A stretch of DNA of 64,000 bases from DATAUD01 sp036501665. GTDB taxonomy: Bacteria > Verrucomicrobiota > Verrucomicrobiia > Limisphaerales > Palsa-1400. Where the stretch lies: contig DASXZW010000126.1 in assembly GCA_036501665.1 (NCBI GenBank), positions 10,847-74,846 on the forward strand. Direction: 5' to 3'. A program made the translations under genes and the position numbers. Shown here one piece after another: positions 27,359 through 36,208 of this stretch (position 1 is its first letter; each line of letters begins with the position of its first letter). The notes under the pieces are model-generated. The model ran no database searches and was not told the origin of the DNA. It saw only the letters and a list, made by a program, of their open reading frames with translations.

Positions 27359-28150
27359 TTACTGATGCGGTCTATCATTTCGGTTTTCCTCTCTTTGTGA
27401 ATGAATTCTTTCTGCGACTGCTGTGATTATGGAATTGAATTCGAGACGGCGAAGCGTTCGTGTTTTTTTATCTGCGGCGTCTAATTCCGATTCTGCCAAT
27501 GCAATAATTTGCTTATCAATAGGTTGCCAGCGCGCAACATATTGGAATTGCAGTTGTCCCATGAATATTGGAAAAAGTAGTTTTACAACGGTATCGCCAC
27601 CACAAAATTTTGTCCGATCTTTGACCTTTTTGATGGCATAAATCGCTAACGCGACGGCAACGTCGATCGGTGCTTCGGTTGTCAGATATTCTGAAAGCAA
27701 ATAGTCTGACAAAAAGGCACCGCATCCGCCCGTAATAAAGTGCTGGCTAGAATCAACGCCGATTCCAACACCGTGCGTTTCAAATCTGCACAAATACGGC
27801 GTTTTCTCTGAATAGAAAGCGGCTATTATTTGCGAAGGGTTAGAATTAACAAAAATCTGTTGCTCTTCGTCAAGCGGAGCTTTTGCTTCACGAATACAGT
27901 CCTCAATTAGCCGCTTGATTACTTCTGGGCTCGTATTGTCAAGGCGTTGCACCTTTTCCTGCATTATATCAATTACTCGATTTGTAAACGGCCAAAGACC
28001 GCATTGGATAATTAACAGCCTGCTGAATTTTGATTCAATCCCACGAATCTTTTGCACAGTGTCGAACGTGCCGGTACAAAGATCGGTGATTTGACTATCA
28101 GAGGCCACCAGGATTGCTCCAGGACATACGATGCCAATTCCTACAGACAT
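27359..28150 (-). CDS. Proteasome beta-like Ntn hydrolase with N-terminal Ser
   Basis: 263 residues from ATG at 28150 (a TTG at 28186 would add 12 residues and bury the N terminus). After Met removal the protein starts SVGIGIVCPGAILVASDSQ. Asp is at position 17 and Lys at position 33 (FDTVQK), exactly the spacing of Thr1/Asp17/Lys33 in proteasome beta subunits, with Ser in place of Thr. Further family patterns: GGCGAFLSDYLLSEYL and PIDVAVALAIYAIKKVKDRT then FCGGDTVVKLL. Unlike 20S, HslV or typical Anbu, no ATPase partner is adjacent. It could be a peptidase or an amidase. The location is cytoplasmic. Confidence 0.75.
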   Translation of the reverse strand: MSVGIGIVCPGAILVASDSQITDLCTGTFDTVQKIRGIESKFSRLLIIQCGLWPFTNRVIDIMQEKVQRLDNTSPEVIKRLIEDCIREAKAPLDEEQQIFVNSNPSQIIAAFYSEKTPYLCRFETHGVGIGVDSSQHFITGGCGAFLSDYLLSEYLTTEAPIDVAVALAIYAIKKVKDRTKFCGGDTVVKLLFPIFMGQLQFQYVARWQPIDKQIIALAESELDAADKKTRTLRRLEFNSIITAVAERIHSQREENRNDRPHQ

Positions 28151-28229
28151 AAGCGGATTCTGCCGCCGCCGCTCAAATCGTGGCAATCGCCGAATTGGAG
28201 GCGATTCTCCAAACGGTAACGATTTGCGT

Positions 28230-28258
28230 TATAAAGTGCTGGATTGTAAAAAGTTCAA
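28230..28258 (-). promoter_or_regulatory. Candidate promoter for the Ntn-hydrolase gene
   Basis: On the minus strand, TTGAAC (28258-28253), 17-nt spacer, TTTATA (28235-28230). It would give a leader of about 70 nt before the ATG at 28150. The rest of the 28187-28362 gap shows no gene and is AT-rich. Confidence 0.4.
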
Positions 28259-28362
28259 TCAATTGTAGCATGTTACACAAATCCCTTATTTTAAGGTTGC
28301 GGCTGCCTGAAAACTGTGGTTTTTTGCGGTAGTAACTAAAATCCAGTCATATCACAAAATAT

Positions 28363-28749
28363 ATGAAAAAGCTTTTGGCATTCGCTCTGGCGTTGGTTTT
28401 CACGGCCAATATTTACGCGGCTGAATTCCCAACGATCACGATTCCCGATCTCAAGGCCACAATGGCGGACAAGAATGTCGTCCTGATTGATGTCAACGGC
28501 ACCGACTCATGGCAATCTGGCCATATCCCCGGGGCCATCGACTTCGTCGCGGTGCAGGATCATCTGGCGAGCGTTCTGCCAAAGGACAAACACGCGCTGA
28601 TCATTGCTTATTGCGGCAATCCAAGCTGCCCCGCATATCGCGCCGCCGCCACCGCCGCCAGGAAGCTCGGATATAAGAATATCAAACACCTCGCCGCAGG
28701 CATCCAAGGTTGGAAAGAAGCCGGCGAAAAAACCGAAAAAGGCAGCTAG
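28363..28749 (+). CDS. Exported rhodanese-like domain protein
   Basis: 128 residues with a signal peptide (KLLAFALALVFTANIYA). One rhodanese domain: VVLIDVNGTDSWQSGHIPGA, then the active loop YCGNPSCPAYRAA with Cys at the expected site (CGNPSC, a second Cys five residues later), and LGYKNIKHLAAGIQGWKEAG. Such periplasmic single-domain proteins may carry sulfur or serve in cyanide or redox roles. The two-Cys loop could allow a disulfide. It stands alone on the plus strand. Its stop is followed by a palindromic repeat and a convergent AhpD-like gene. Confidence 0.87.
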   Translation: MKKLLAFALALVFTANIYAAEFPTITIPDLKATMADKNVVLIDVNGTDSWQSGHIPGAIDFVAVQDHLASVLPKDKHALIIAYCGNPSCPAYRAAATAARKLGYKNIKHLAAGIQGWKEAGEKTEKGS

Positions 28750-28752
28750 CCC

Positions 28753-28784
28753 TGGTAGGGCGTCGCTGCTGCGACGCCACTGAC
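28753..28784 (-). repeat. Palindromic repeat GGCGTCGC-TGCT-GCGACGCC, CCCTACC family
   Basis: GGTAGGGCGTCGCTGCTGCG then ACGCC forms a perfect 8-bp stem. The reverse complement ends CCCTACC like the copies at 51789-51818 and 59228-59257. Placed between convergent stops, it may also act as a two-way terminator. Confidence 0.7.
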
Positions 28785-28853
28785 TGGTTTTCTGCCCCGG
28801 CGCACCATTACGCAAAAGGCGGTGGGTCTCCATCGCCTTTTTGCTGCCTACGA

Positions 28854-29324
28854 TCACACCGTTTGGTGAATTCCGACCGGTTTGTAGGCTCCGGGAACGC
28901 CGCGGAAAGCGATGGCGAATCGGTTCCAGCCATTGATGGTGACAACAGCCAGCGTCAAATTCGCCAATTCCACCTCTGAGAACTGCTTACGCGCCTCCTC
29001 AAAAGCATCGTCCGGCACATGCCCTTCAGTGATGAGCGTCACCGCCTCCGTCCACGCAAGCGCGGCACGTTCGCGGTCCGTGTAAAACGGCGTTTCCCGC
29101 CACGCAGGCAAACAATACAAACGTTGCTCCGTCTCGCCCCGCGCGCGCGCATCCTTGGAATGCATATCGAGGCAAAAGGCGCACCCGTTGATTTGCGACG
29201 AACGCATCTTCACCAATTCCACCAGAGACGGTTCCAATCCAGACGATTTGCGGAGGTAAATTTCCAATCCCATCATCGCCTGAGTAACGCCCGGAGCCAC
29301 AGTCATTTCAATTCGTGATTTCAT
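28854..29324 (-). CDS. AhpD/carboxymuconolactone decarboxylase-family protein
   Basis: 156 residues from ATG at 29324, supported by GGAAAGG/GGAAA just upstream; a longer frame to 29411 lacks this support. The key AhpD-type motif is ELVKMRSSQINGCAFCLDMH, with CAFC and the His three residues after (CxxCxxxH), usually a peroxidase-coupled disulfide site. DRERAALAWTEAVTLI and FSEVELANLTLAVVTINGWN are the helical repeats of the family. It likely acts in peroxide or alkylhydroperoxide detoxification, though a general CMD role is possible. It is single and convergent with the rhodanese gene. Confidence 0.9.
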   Translation of the reverse strand: MKSRIEMTVAPGVTQAMMGLEIYLRKSSGLEPSLVELVKMRSSQINGCAFCLDMHSKDARARGETEQRLYCLPAWRETPFYTDRERAALAWTEAVTLITEGHVPDDAFEEARKQFSEVELANLTLAVVTINGWNRFAIAFRGVPGAYKPVGIHQTV

Positions 29325-29470
29325 AATTTCCAATCCTTTCCAGCTTCCCATTATAACAAAAAACCGACTCGAAGGAAATCGAAAGACAATTCTTCGCTCG
29401 GCACTGCCCACAGAAAAAATTCCTGATCGGCTCCGAGTGCGATTTTAACTGGGTGAGATTGGCCGTTCAT

Positions 29471-29535
29471 TCTCCCCAACGGGGAGAAAATAATTCAACC
29501 TGGGGTTGCCCGATTCTGAGAGGGCTACCCCAGGT
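29471..29535. repeat. Two adjacent hairpin repeats in the gap before the Cus operon
   Basis: TCTCCCC-AAC-GGGGAGA (29471-29487), then ACCTGGGGTTGCCC paired with GGGCTACCCCAGGT (29498-29535, one mismatch). No gene is seen in 29325-29660. Both look like dispersed palindromes, not operators; this is inferred. Confidence 0.55.
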
Positions 29536-29625
29536 CAGGCCCGCTATTTCCAACTACCCGGAACGGGTTTAAGCAAATCTTGTCACCCGCTTTTAATTAC
29601 ACCCTTGGACTTCTGTCAAAGCCCG

Positions 29626-29653
29626 TTGACAAGCGACCCGCATGGACTATTTT
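29626..29653 (+). promoter_or_regulatory. Candidate promoter for the Cys-rich/Cus operon
   Basis: TTGACA (29626-29631), 16-nt spacer, TATTTT (29648-29653). The start ATG at 29661 is only 7 nt past the -10, so the message would be leaderless. The 16-nt spacer is not the 19-20 nt of MerR-type metal promoters. Confidence 0.4.
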
Positions 29654-29660
29654 GCCTTCG

Positions 29661-30020
29661 ATGAAAGGCCTATTTGCCATATTTTTCAGCATCTCGCTGA
29701 TTTTGTCGCAAGCGGCATTTCTTCCCTTGGCAGAAAACCCAGCCAATCCCACAGCCAACCGCCCCCCGTGTTGCGGGCACAATTGCAATGGTTGCAAAGG
29801 AACGTGCTGCATCGCCAAAAATGGCTCTGCGCCACACGATCCCGCTCCCGCAGTCCCGTCTCACGGCGTCTCACAGAACGACTGGCAATTGCTGATCCCA
29901 ATCAAAGTTCAATTTTTGCCTCAACTCTCGGCAACTTCGCTGACAGCTTTCCCCCAAATTTCCGTTAGCCCCTCCTTCTCCGCGCCGGTTTACCAGCGGA
30001 ATTGCAGCTACCTCATTTGA
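29661..30020 (+). CDS. Small Cys-rich exported protein preceding the Cus-type efflux operon
   Basis: 119 residues from ATG at 29661, which gives a signal peptide directly (KGLFAIFFSISLILSQAAFL); a TTG at 29580 would bury it. The mature N terminus has a dense Cys cluster, CCGHNCNGCKGTCC (two CC pairs and three other ligands), a likely soft-metal site. The rest is Pro/Ser-rich with no fold I recognise. It is 100 nt before the outer-membrane efflux gene, on the same strand. It may be a periplasmic metal sensor, carrier or buffer for the efflux system. This role is inferred from position and Cys content. Confidence 0.6.
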   Translation: MKGLFAIFFSISLILSQAAFLPLAENPANPTANRPPCCGHNCNGCKGTCCIAKNGSAPHDPAPAVPSHGVSQNDWQLLIPIKVQFLPQLSATSLTAFPQISVSPSFSAPVYQRNCSYLI

Positions 30021-30120
30021 TCCTCATTCCACGCCCGTAGTGTGCCCATCCGCGGCCAACACCGGAGGTGATGCGTTCACTTCCGTCGTCTCCAGAACAT
30101 AAGTCAAGTATAATATATGC

Positions 30121-31428
30121 GTGCCAATGAAAATCCTGATATCTTTTGTCCCATTTTTGCCAGTCATTTTGGCTTGTTCCGACTTTGACAGCCTCGCCGC
30201 TCAACAAACCAAAGAACCTTTGTCTTTGGAAAACGTCGTTGCCGAGGTGCTGAGCAACAATCCATCGCTTAAGGCATCCGAAGCGACATGGCAAGCGACG
30301 CGGGAAAAAATCCCGCAGGCCCGCGCCTGGGAAGACCCTCGCGCGGGATTCGATCAACGCGTGGCACGATTCGTTGGCGTCCCGGCCAATTCGTTCATGG
30401 ACGAAAAACTCATGATCGAACAGACGCTGCCAATCGCCGGGAAAAACCGCCTTCGCGGAGACGCCGCCACACTGGAAGCCGCCAGCGCGCTCGAAGAATT
30501 TCGACGAAAGCAACTCGACGCCGTCGCCAAAGCTCGCGCGGCTTATTTTCGTTTGGCGAATGCGTACACACAATTGGAACTGAATCGCAAGAATTCAGAC
30601 CTGCTCAGGCAATTTACCGAAATCACCCGCGCCAAACTTGAATCTGGCTCACGCTCTCAAGCCGATGTGCTGACCGCGAGCATCGCGTTGGCGAAACAGG
30701 ACGAGGCGCAGTTTGATTTCCAGCGCGAAATTTCCGAGGCGCAAACCGAATTGAATGTGCTCATGAATCGCCCGCCGGAGTCTGCGCTCGCCCGTCCCGC
30801 TGAATTGACTTTCGCCCCAGTTGATTTGTCGCTCGCGAATCTGGAGGCGCTGGCTTTGGCGAATCGTCCCGAATTGATTATCGCGCAACGAAAAGTCGAA
30901 GCCGCCGAAGCCAATTTAAAGGCCGCGCAAAGAGAACGAATTCCTGAACCGAGTTTTCGCGTCGAAGCGGACCGTTACAACGGCGGTTCGCAAGTGGTCA
31001 GCGAACTCGACGCCGGTTTCTCGATTGATCTGCCGTGGTTCAATCGCGCGAAATACCGCGCCGCAGTCAACGAGAAGGAAAAAATCCTGGACGCCGCGCG
31101 GCACGAACTGGAGGCGGCACGAAGCGAAACCCTTGGCCAGGTCGTCGATCAGTTTCACAGGGTTGAGACGTTTCATCATCACACCGAACTTTACCAGGCG
31201 AAGCTTGTGCCGCTGGCCAAAGAAAGTGTGGCCGCACAACACGCTGGATACGATACCGACAAGGACAGCTTTCTGGAAATTCTGACCGCGCAACAAACCG
31301 TTCAAGACGCCGAGTCAATGTATTGGGACCATTTGATGCATTACCAGGAGGCGCTTGCTGAACTGCAAGCATTGATCGGGACTGGTATTCCCAACTCAAA
31401 CACCTCGGAACATCACCATCAAGAATGA
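30121..31428 (+). CDS. TolC-family outer-membrane channel of an RND efflux system (CusC-like)
   Basis: 435 residues from GTG at 30121 (ATG at 30127 is an equal candidate), with a signal peptide ending before SDFDSLAAQ. The outer membrane factor repeat is visible: LSLENVVAEVLSNNPSLKAS and later LEALALANRPELIIAQRKVE, with long helical stretches and SGSRSQADVLTASIALAKQD. It forms the outer-membrane exit duct of the tripartite pump. It lies 7 nt upstream of the adaptor gene. Length and layout fit CusC/CzcC. Confidence 0.9.
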   Translation: MPMKILISFVPFLPVILACSDFDSLAAQQTKEPLSLENVVAEVLSNNPSLKASEATWQATREKIPQARAWEDPRAGFDQRVARFVGVPANSFMDEKLMIEQTLPIAGKNRLRGDAATLEAASALEEFRRKQLDAVAKARAAYFRLANAYTQLELNRKNSDLLRQFTEITRAKLESGSRSQADVLTASIALAKQDEAQFDFQREISEAQTELNVLMNRPPESALARPAELTFAPVDLSLANLEALALANRPELIIAQRKVEAAEANLKAAQRERIPEPSFRVEADRYNGGSQVVSELDAGFSIDLPWFNRAKYRAAVNEKEKILDAARHELEAARSETLGQVVDQFHRVETFHHHTELYQAKLVPLAKESVAAQHAGYDTDKDSFLEILTAQQTVQDAESMYWDHLMHYQEALAELQALIGTGIPNSNTSEHHHQE

Positions 31429-31435
31429 GGAAACC

Positions 31436-32887
31436 ATGAACACAAATAATAGATTCTTTTGCGCCAAATCAATAATTTCCGTGACGTTTGCTGTCATTGT
31501 GTTTGCTGGTGCGCTGCTTCTCGTTTCCTGCAGCAAGCAGAGCGCGGAATCAAAACCTGCCGCGGTGGATTACTACACTTGCACGATGCATCCATCGGTT
31601 CACTCCCAGGATCCCCATGGCAAATGTCCGATTTGCAGCATGGACCTGGTTCCTGTCGAGAAGAAGTCCGAACTGACAAACCAACCCCCTGCATCCTCTT
31701 TGTCCGGTGATGTCGATTACTACACGTGCGCGATGCATCCCTCGGTGCGCTCGCATGATCCCCGCGGCAAATGCCCCATCTGCGGCATGGGATTGATTGC
31801 CGTCAAAAAGAATCCTGAAATCGGAAAACCCTCTGGCGAAACCTCCGCCGCGCAAGGTGAACTTAAAAAGGAAGATGAAGCGCAACCGTTCGAATTCATT
31901 GTTCCGGTGAAACGCCAGCAACAGATCGGCGTCACTTACGCCAACGTCGAGACTCGTCCGTTTCACCACACTGTTCGCGCTCTTGGCACGGTGGCTTACG
32001 ACAACCAGCGGCGTTGGGAGTATGTCGCCAGAGTCGATGGGTACGTGCAGAAGATGGATGTTTTCTCGCGCGGCGAAACGGTCGAAAAAGGCGCGCCATT
32101 GCTGACGATTTACAGTCCAGAAGCGCTCACGGCGCAAAAAGAATTTGTCAACGCCCTCAACATGCGCGACTCCGCGCAAGACAAAACGAACCGGGATGTA
32201 TTGAAGAGCGCGAAGCAATTGATCGCGTCTGGCCGCGAGCGATTTCGTCTTTGGAATATTGATGCAACCCAAATCGACGAGTTGGAAAAAAAACGCCAGC
32301 CCGAAGAGACGCTGAAATTATCCTCACCGTTTAAAGGCGTGGTGCAGGACATAGCAGCGGTACAGGGCAGCAAGGTGGCTGCAGGCGACAAACTTGTGGA
32401 CATCGCAGACCTGACAACGGTCTGGGTTTGGGCGCAGTTTTCCCAGGACGAATTGCCGATGGCGAAAAAGGGGTTGCCGGTGACCATCACCACTTCCTCG
32501 TATCCGGGAGAAAAATTTGAAGGGACAATTTCCATCGTTGATCCTTTCGTCAACGACGCCCTGCGCACAGGCCGCGCGCGGATTGACGTGCAAAATCCCG
32601 ATCTCAAGTTGCGCCCGGACATGTATGTGGACGCCGAGTTGTCGATGGATATGGGAGAGGCTTTGGCGGTGCCCGTCAGCGCGGTTCTGTTGACTGGGTT
32701 GCACAACATCGCTTTCGTGGACGGTGGCGAAGGCAAATTGAAGCCGCAGTTCATTGAACTTGGGAAGGAATACGGGGATTTTTACGAAGTTAAATCCGGG
32801 CTGAAATTAAATGACCGCGTCGTCGCCAGCGCCAACTTTTTAATTGACGCCGAAGCGCAGGTGCAGGGCGCGCTAAAATCCTGGTAA
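31436..32887 (+). CDS. RND efflux periplasmic adaptor with two heavy-metal-binding domains (CusB-like)
   Basis: 483 residues, signal or lipoprotein-type N terminus (FAGALLLVSCSKQS, Cys as possible lipid site). Two copies of the small heavy-metal-binding domain follow: YYTCTMHPSVHSQDPHGKCP (about 46) with CSMDL, and YYTCAMHPSVRSHDPRGKCP (about 92) with CGMGL. After them is the HlyD/CusB core with VARVDGYVQKMDVFSRGETV and FSPFKGVV-like barrel regions. The adaptor bridges the inner pump to the outer duct and may hand metal to the pump through the added domains. A repeated metal domain is a duplication. It is between the duct gene and the pump gene. Confidence 0.93.
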   Translation: MNTNNRFFCAKSIISVTFAVIVFAGALLLVSCSKQSAESKPAAVDYYTCTMHPSVHSQDPHGKCPICSMDLVPVEKKSELTNQPPASSLSGDVDYYTCAMHPSVRSHDPRGKCPICGMGLIAVKKNPEIGKPSGETSAAQGELKKEDEAQPFEFIVPVKRQQQIGVTYANVETRPFHHTVRALGTVAYDNQRRWEYVARVDGYVQKMDVFSRGETVEKGAPLLTIYSPEALTAQKEFVNALNMRDSAQDKTNRDVLKSAKQLIASGRERFRLWNIDATQIDELEKKRQPEETLKLSSPFKGVVQDIAAVQGSKVAAGDKLVDIADLTTVWVWAQFSQDELPMAKKGLPVTITTSSYPGEKFEGTISIVDPFVNDALRTGRARIDVQNPDLKLRPDMYVDAELSMDMGEALAVPVSAVLLTGLHNIAFVDGGEGKLKPQFIELGKEYGDFYEVKSGLKLNDRVVASANFLIDAEAQVQGALKSW

Positions 32888-32895
32888 GGCCAGTC

Positions 32896-35800
32896 ATGGA
32901 AAATCCCCCATCCAGTTCCACGCCCAAATCCGAGCGGCAGCCGTTTTTGCTGGAACGCATCATCGAAGCGAGCGCGCGCAACGCCTTTTTCATTTTGATG
33001 CTCGCGGTGTTCGGCGTTGTCGGCGGGATTTGGGCGTTGACCAAAACACCGCTCGATGCGATCCCCGATCTGAGCGACGTTCAAGTGATTGTCTATACAG
33101 ATTGGGACGGCCGTTCTCCCGACCTCGTCGAAGACCAGATTACCTACCCGATTTCGAGCAAGTTCATCGCGGCGCCGAAAGTGAAATTTGTTCGCGGCGA
33201 GTCGATGTTTGGCAAGTCGTTCGTGTATGTGATTTTTGAGGACGGCACTGATATTTATTGGGCGCGCTCGCGAGTGATTGAATATTTGAATTCCGTCCGA
33301 GGCAACCTTCCAGACGGTGCGAATCCTGTCATTGGCCCGGACGCCACGGGCGTGGGCTGGGTGTACGAATACGCGGTTGTTGACAAGAGCGGAAAACACA
33401 ATCTCGCGGAACTTCGCTCGCTGCAGGACTGGCATTTGCGCTATGCGCTGGAATCAGTAAAAGGCGTCGCCGAAGTGGCGTCCGTCGGCGGTTTCGTGAA
33501 GGAATACCAGGTCGATCTCGACCCCAACAAGCTGCTCGCCTACGGAATTCCCATTAGAGATGTCGTAAATAAAATCCGCGCCTCAAACGGAGATGTGGGC
33601 GGCAAGATTTTTGAGGTGGTCTCCATGGAGTATTACGTGCGCGGTCGAGGCTACATCCAAAGCGTCGCGGACATTGAAGATATTCCGCTGAAAGCACAGA
33701 AAGGCGTCCCGGTCTGCGTCAAGGATGTTGGGACGGTGCATCTTGGCCCGGACTCGCGACGCGGCGCGGTTGAATTGAATGGAGAAGGCGAAGCAGTCGG
33801 AGGGATTGTGGTGATGCGCTATGGCGAGAACGCCCTCAATGTGATCGACGGCGTCAAAAAGAAACTGGCAGAAATTAGATCATCGCTCCCTGAAGGAGTG
33901 GAAATCGTCACTGCCTATGATCGAAGCGAACTGATCAAACGTTCAATAACCACGTTGCGGGAAAAGTTGATCGAAGAATGCATCGTTGTGGCGCTCGTCT
34001 GCCTGCTTTTTCTTTGGCATGTCCGCTCTTCGCTTGTGGCAATTATCACGTTGCCCATCGCAATCCTGCTTTCGTTTCTGCCGATGTTCGGCCTGCACCT
34101 GACTTCCAACATCATGTCACTTGGCGGCATTGCCATCGCCATCGGCGCAATGGTTGATTCGGCGATCATCATGGTCGAGAACGCGCACAAGTTCCTTGAG
34201 AATTTCGAGGAAGAAAAAGGCCGCGCGCCAAGCAACGCCGAACGCATTGAAGTGATTATCGCTGCGGCTAGGAGCGTGGGACGTCCGCTGTTTTTCGCGT
34301 TGCTCGTTATCACGGTAAGTTTCATCCCGGTTTTTTCCCTCGTGGCGCAGGAGGGCCGTTTGTTCAAGCCGCTGGCGTTTACGAAAACGTTCTCGATGTT
34401 TTTCGCCGCCCTGCTCGGAGTGACCCTGGTGCCAGTGCTTATGCTGCTTTGCATTCGAGGGAAAATTACGCCCGAAAGGAAGAATCCGGTGAATCGCTTT
34501 CTGATCTGGGCTTATCACCCATTCGTAAATTTCGTGCTTCGATTTCGCTGGCTCACGCTGGCTTTGGCAGTGGCCGCAATGGCCGCAACGATTTATCCGT
34601 TCAACAAACTGGGGAAGGAATTCATGCCGCCATTGAACGAAGGAGATATTCTTTACATGCCGACGGCGGTCCCCGGCATTTCAATTGAGGAAGCTGTACG
34701 AATCCTCCAAATCCAGGACCGGATGCTGCGCCAGTTTCCCGAAGTCGAAAACGTGTTTGGAAAAACCGGGCAATCCGAAACGGCAACAGATCCCGCGCCT
34801 CTTTCGATGATCGAAACGGTGGTGAAACTCAAGCCGCCCGAGCAGTGGCGACCCGGAATGACGTGGGATAAGCTGCTCGCCGAAATGAACGCCAAAGTGC
34901 GGACGCCCGGCATGGCGAACATCTTTTGGATGCCCATACAAACACGCACAGAAATGTTGACGACGGGATTTCGTTCCATTCTCGGAATCAAGGTTTTTGG
35001 ACCTGACCTCGCCACGATCCAGGACGCCGGTGTGCAAATCGAAAAAGCTTTGACCGATTTTCCCAATACACGAAGCGTTTTTGCGGAACGCACGACAGGC
35101 GGTTATTTTCTGGATTTCACCGCAAATCGCAAAGTCGCGGCGCGCTATGGCTTGACGGTTGGCGACGTGAACGATGTCGTCGAGACGGCGATCGGCGGCA
35201 AGACCATTGCGACAACCATCGAAGGCCGCGAACGGTATCCGATCAATGTTCGTTACGCGCGCGATTTTCGCGAGAACCTCGATGCCCTGAAGCGCGTGCT
35301 TGTTCCGCTTCCAGTATCCGGCAATGAACAACAGGGGCAAATTCCAATTTCCATGCTGGCAGATATTAGTTTTAAAACAGGCCCGCCCTCAATTCGCACG
35401 GAAAACGGGCAGCTTGTGGGATTTGTTTTTGTGGATGTGACCGGCAAAGACATTCAAGGCTATGTTGATGCTGCGTCAAAGCATCTCAACGAAACGGTAA
35501 AGTTCCCGTCCGGCACTTATATCCAATGGGCGGGCCAGTTTGAATATCTTAAGAGCGCCGAACAACGGCTTAAAACGGTCGTCCCCTTCACGCTGCTGAT
35601 TATTTTCATGCTCATCTACCTGAACACGAAATCGGTCGTGAAAACGGCCATCGTGTTGCTTGCGGTGCCCTTTTCGCTCGTGGGCGCGTTCTGGCTGCTT
35701 TACCTGCTTGGCTACAATATGAGCGTCGCGGTCTGGGTGGGCTTGATCGCGCTGGCAGGACTTGATGCGGAAACCGGCGTTGTCATGTTGCTTTATCTCG

Positions 35801-36114
35801 ACTTGAGTTACGCGCAGTGGATCAAGGAAGGAAAAATGCGAAACGCGTCTGATTTGCGGGATGCCGCCTTCCACGGCGCGGTAAAACGCGTCCGTCCAAA
35901 AGCCATGACTGCGTGTGCGATCATCGCCGGCCTTGCGCCGATTCTTTGGAGTCACGGTGCTGGCGCGGATGTGATGAAACGCATTGCAACGCCGATGATG
36001 GGAGGAGTCCTTACCTCCACGATGATGGAACTCGCGGTCTATCCGGTGATCTTCTATTTATGGCGCTCCCAAAGCCTGCCGCGCCAAACTGAATCGCAAA
36101 AATCGAGTGTTTGA
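32896..36114 (+). CDS. Heavy-metal RND efflux pump (CusA/CzcA family)
   Basis: 1072 residues, usual length for the HME-RND group (about 1040). The start reads PFLLERIIEASARNAFFILM with the first helix; then IPDLSDVQVIVYTDWDGRSP, the HME signature, and periplasmic loops. The helix-4 proton-relay acidic region is at IGAMVDSAIIMVENAHKFLE and the second set at LAGLDAETGVVMLLYLDLSY (D, E present). The C-terminal end has KAMTACAIIAGLAPILWSHG and MKRIATPMMGGVLTSTMMEL. Specificity cannot be fixed, though the Cus/Sil-like adaptor suggests Cu(I)/Ag(I). Proton-driven, inner membrane. It ends the operon. Confidence 0.95.
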   Translation: MENPPSSSTPKSERQPFLLERIIEASARNAFFILMLAVFGVVGGIWALTKTPLDAIPDLSDVQVIVYTDWDGRSPDLVEDQITYPISSKFIAAPKVKFVRGESMFGKSFVYVIFEDGTDIYWARSRVIEYLNSVRGNLPDGANPVIGPDATGVGWVYEYAVVDKSGKHNLAELRSLQDWHLRYALESVKGVAEVASVGGFVKEYQVDLDPNKLLAYGIPIRDVVNKIRASNGDVGGKIFEVVSMEYYVRGRGYIQSVADIEDIPLKAQKGVPVCVKDVGTVHLGPDSRRGAVELNGEGEAVGGIVVMRYGENALNVIDGVKKKLAEIRSSLPEGVEIVTAYDRSELIKRSITTLREKLIEECIVVALVCLLFLWHVRSSLVAIITLPIAILLSFLPMFGLHLTSNIMSLGGIAIAIGAMVDSAIIMVENAHKFLENFEEEKGRAPSNAERIEVIIAAARSVGRPLFFALLVITVSFIPVFSLVAQEGRLFKPLAFTKTFSMFFAALLGVTLVPVLMLLCIRGKITPERKNPVNRFLIWAYHPFVNFVLRFRWLTLALAVAAMAATIYPFNKLGKEFMPPLNEGDILYMPTAVPGISIEEAVRILQIQDRMLRQFPEVENVFGKTGQSETATDPAPLSMIETVVKLKPPEQWRPGMTWDKLLAEMNAKVRTPGMANIFWMPIQTRTEMLTTGFRSILGIKVFGPDLATIQDAGVQIEKALTDFPNTRSVFAERTTGGYFLDFTANRKVAARYGLTVGDVNDVVETAIGGKTIATTIEGRERYPINVRYARDFRENLDALKRVLVPLPVSGNEQQGQIPISMLADISFKTGPPSIRTENGQLVGFVFVDVTGKDIQGYVDAASKHLNETVKFPSGTYIQWAGQFEYLKSAEQRLKTVVPFTLLIIFMLIYLNTKSVVKTAIVLLAVPFSLVGAFWLLYLLGYNMSVAVWVGLIALAGLDAETGVVMLLYLDLSYAQWIKEGKMRNASDLRDAAFHGAVKRVRPKAMTACAIIAGLAPILWSHGAGADVMKRIATPMMGGVLTSTMMELAVYPVIFYLWRSQSLPRQTESQKSSV

Positions 36115-36120
36115 CTAGGC

Positions 36121-36172
36121 GCGCAATTGTTGCGCAGTGGTGAGCAGCAAATGCGCGGTTTAGTGAGCGCAA
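36121..36172. promoter_or_regulatory. Paired palindromic candidate activator sites upstream of the T2SS sigma-54 promoter
   Basis: Site 1: GCGCAATTGTTGCGC (36121-36135), a perfect 6-bp inverted repeat with a 3-nt centre. Site 2: TGCGC near 36152 paired with GCGCA near 36167, a degenerate version. They lie about 75-100 nt before the -24 element, the usual place for enhancer sites of NtrC-type activators. Binding by the regulator at 50282-51655 is inferred. Confidence 0.5.
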
Positions 36173-36208
36173 ATGGGGTTTTCCATTAGGAATCAACGAG
36201 TTGCATCG

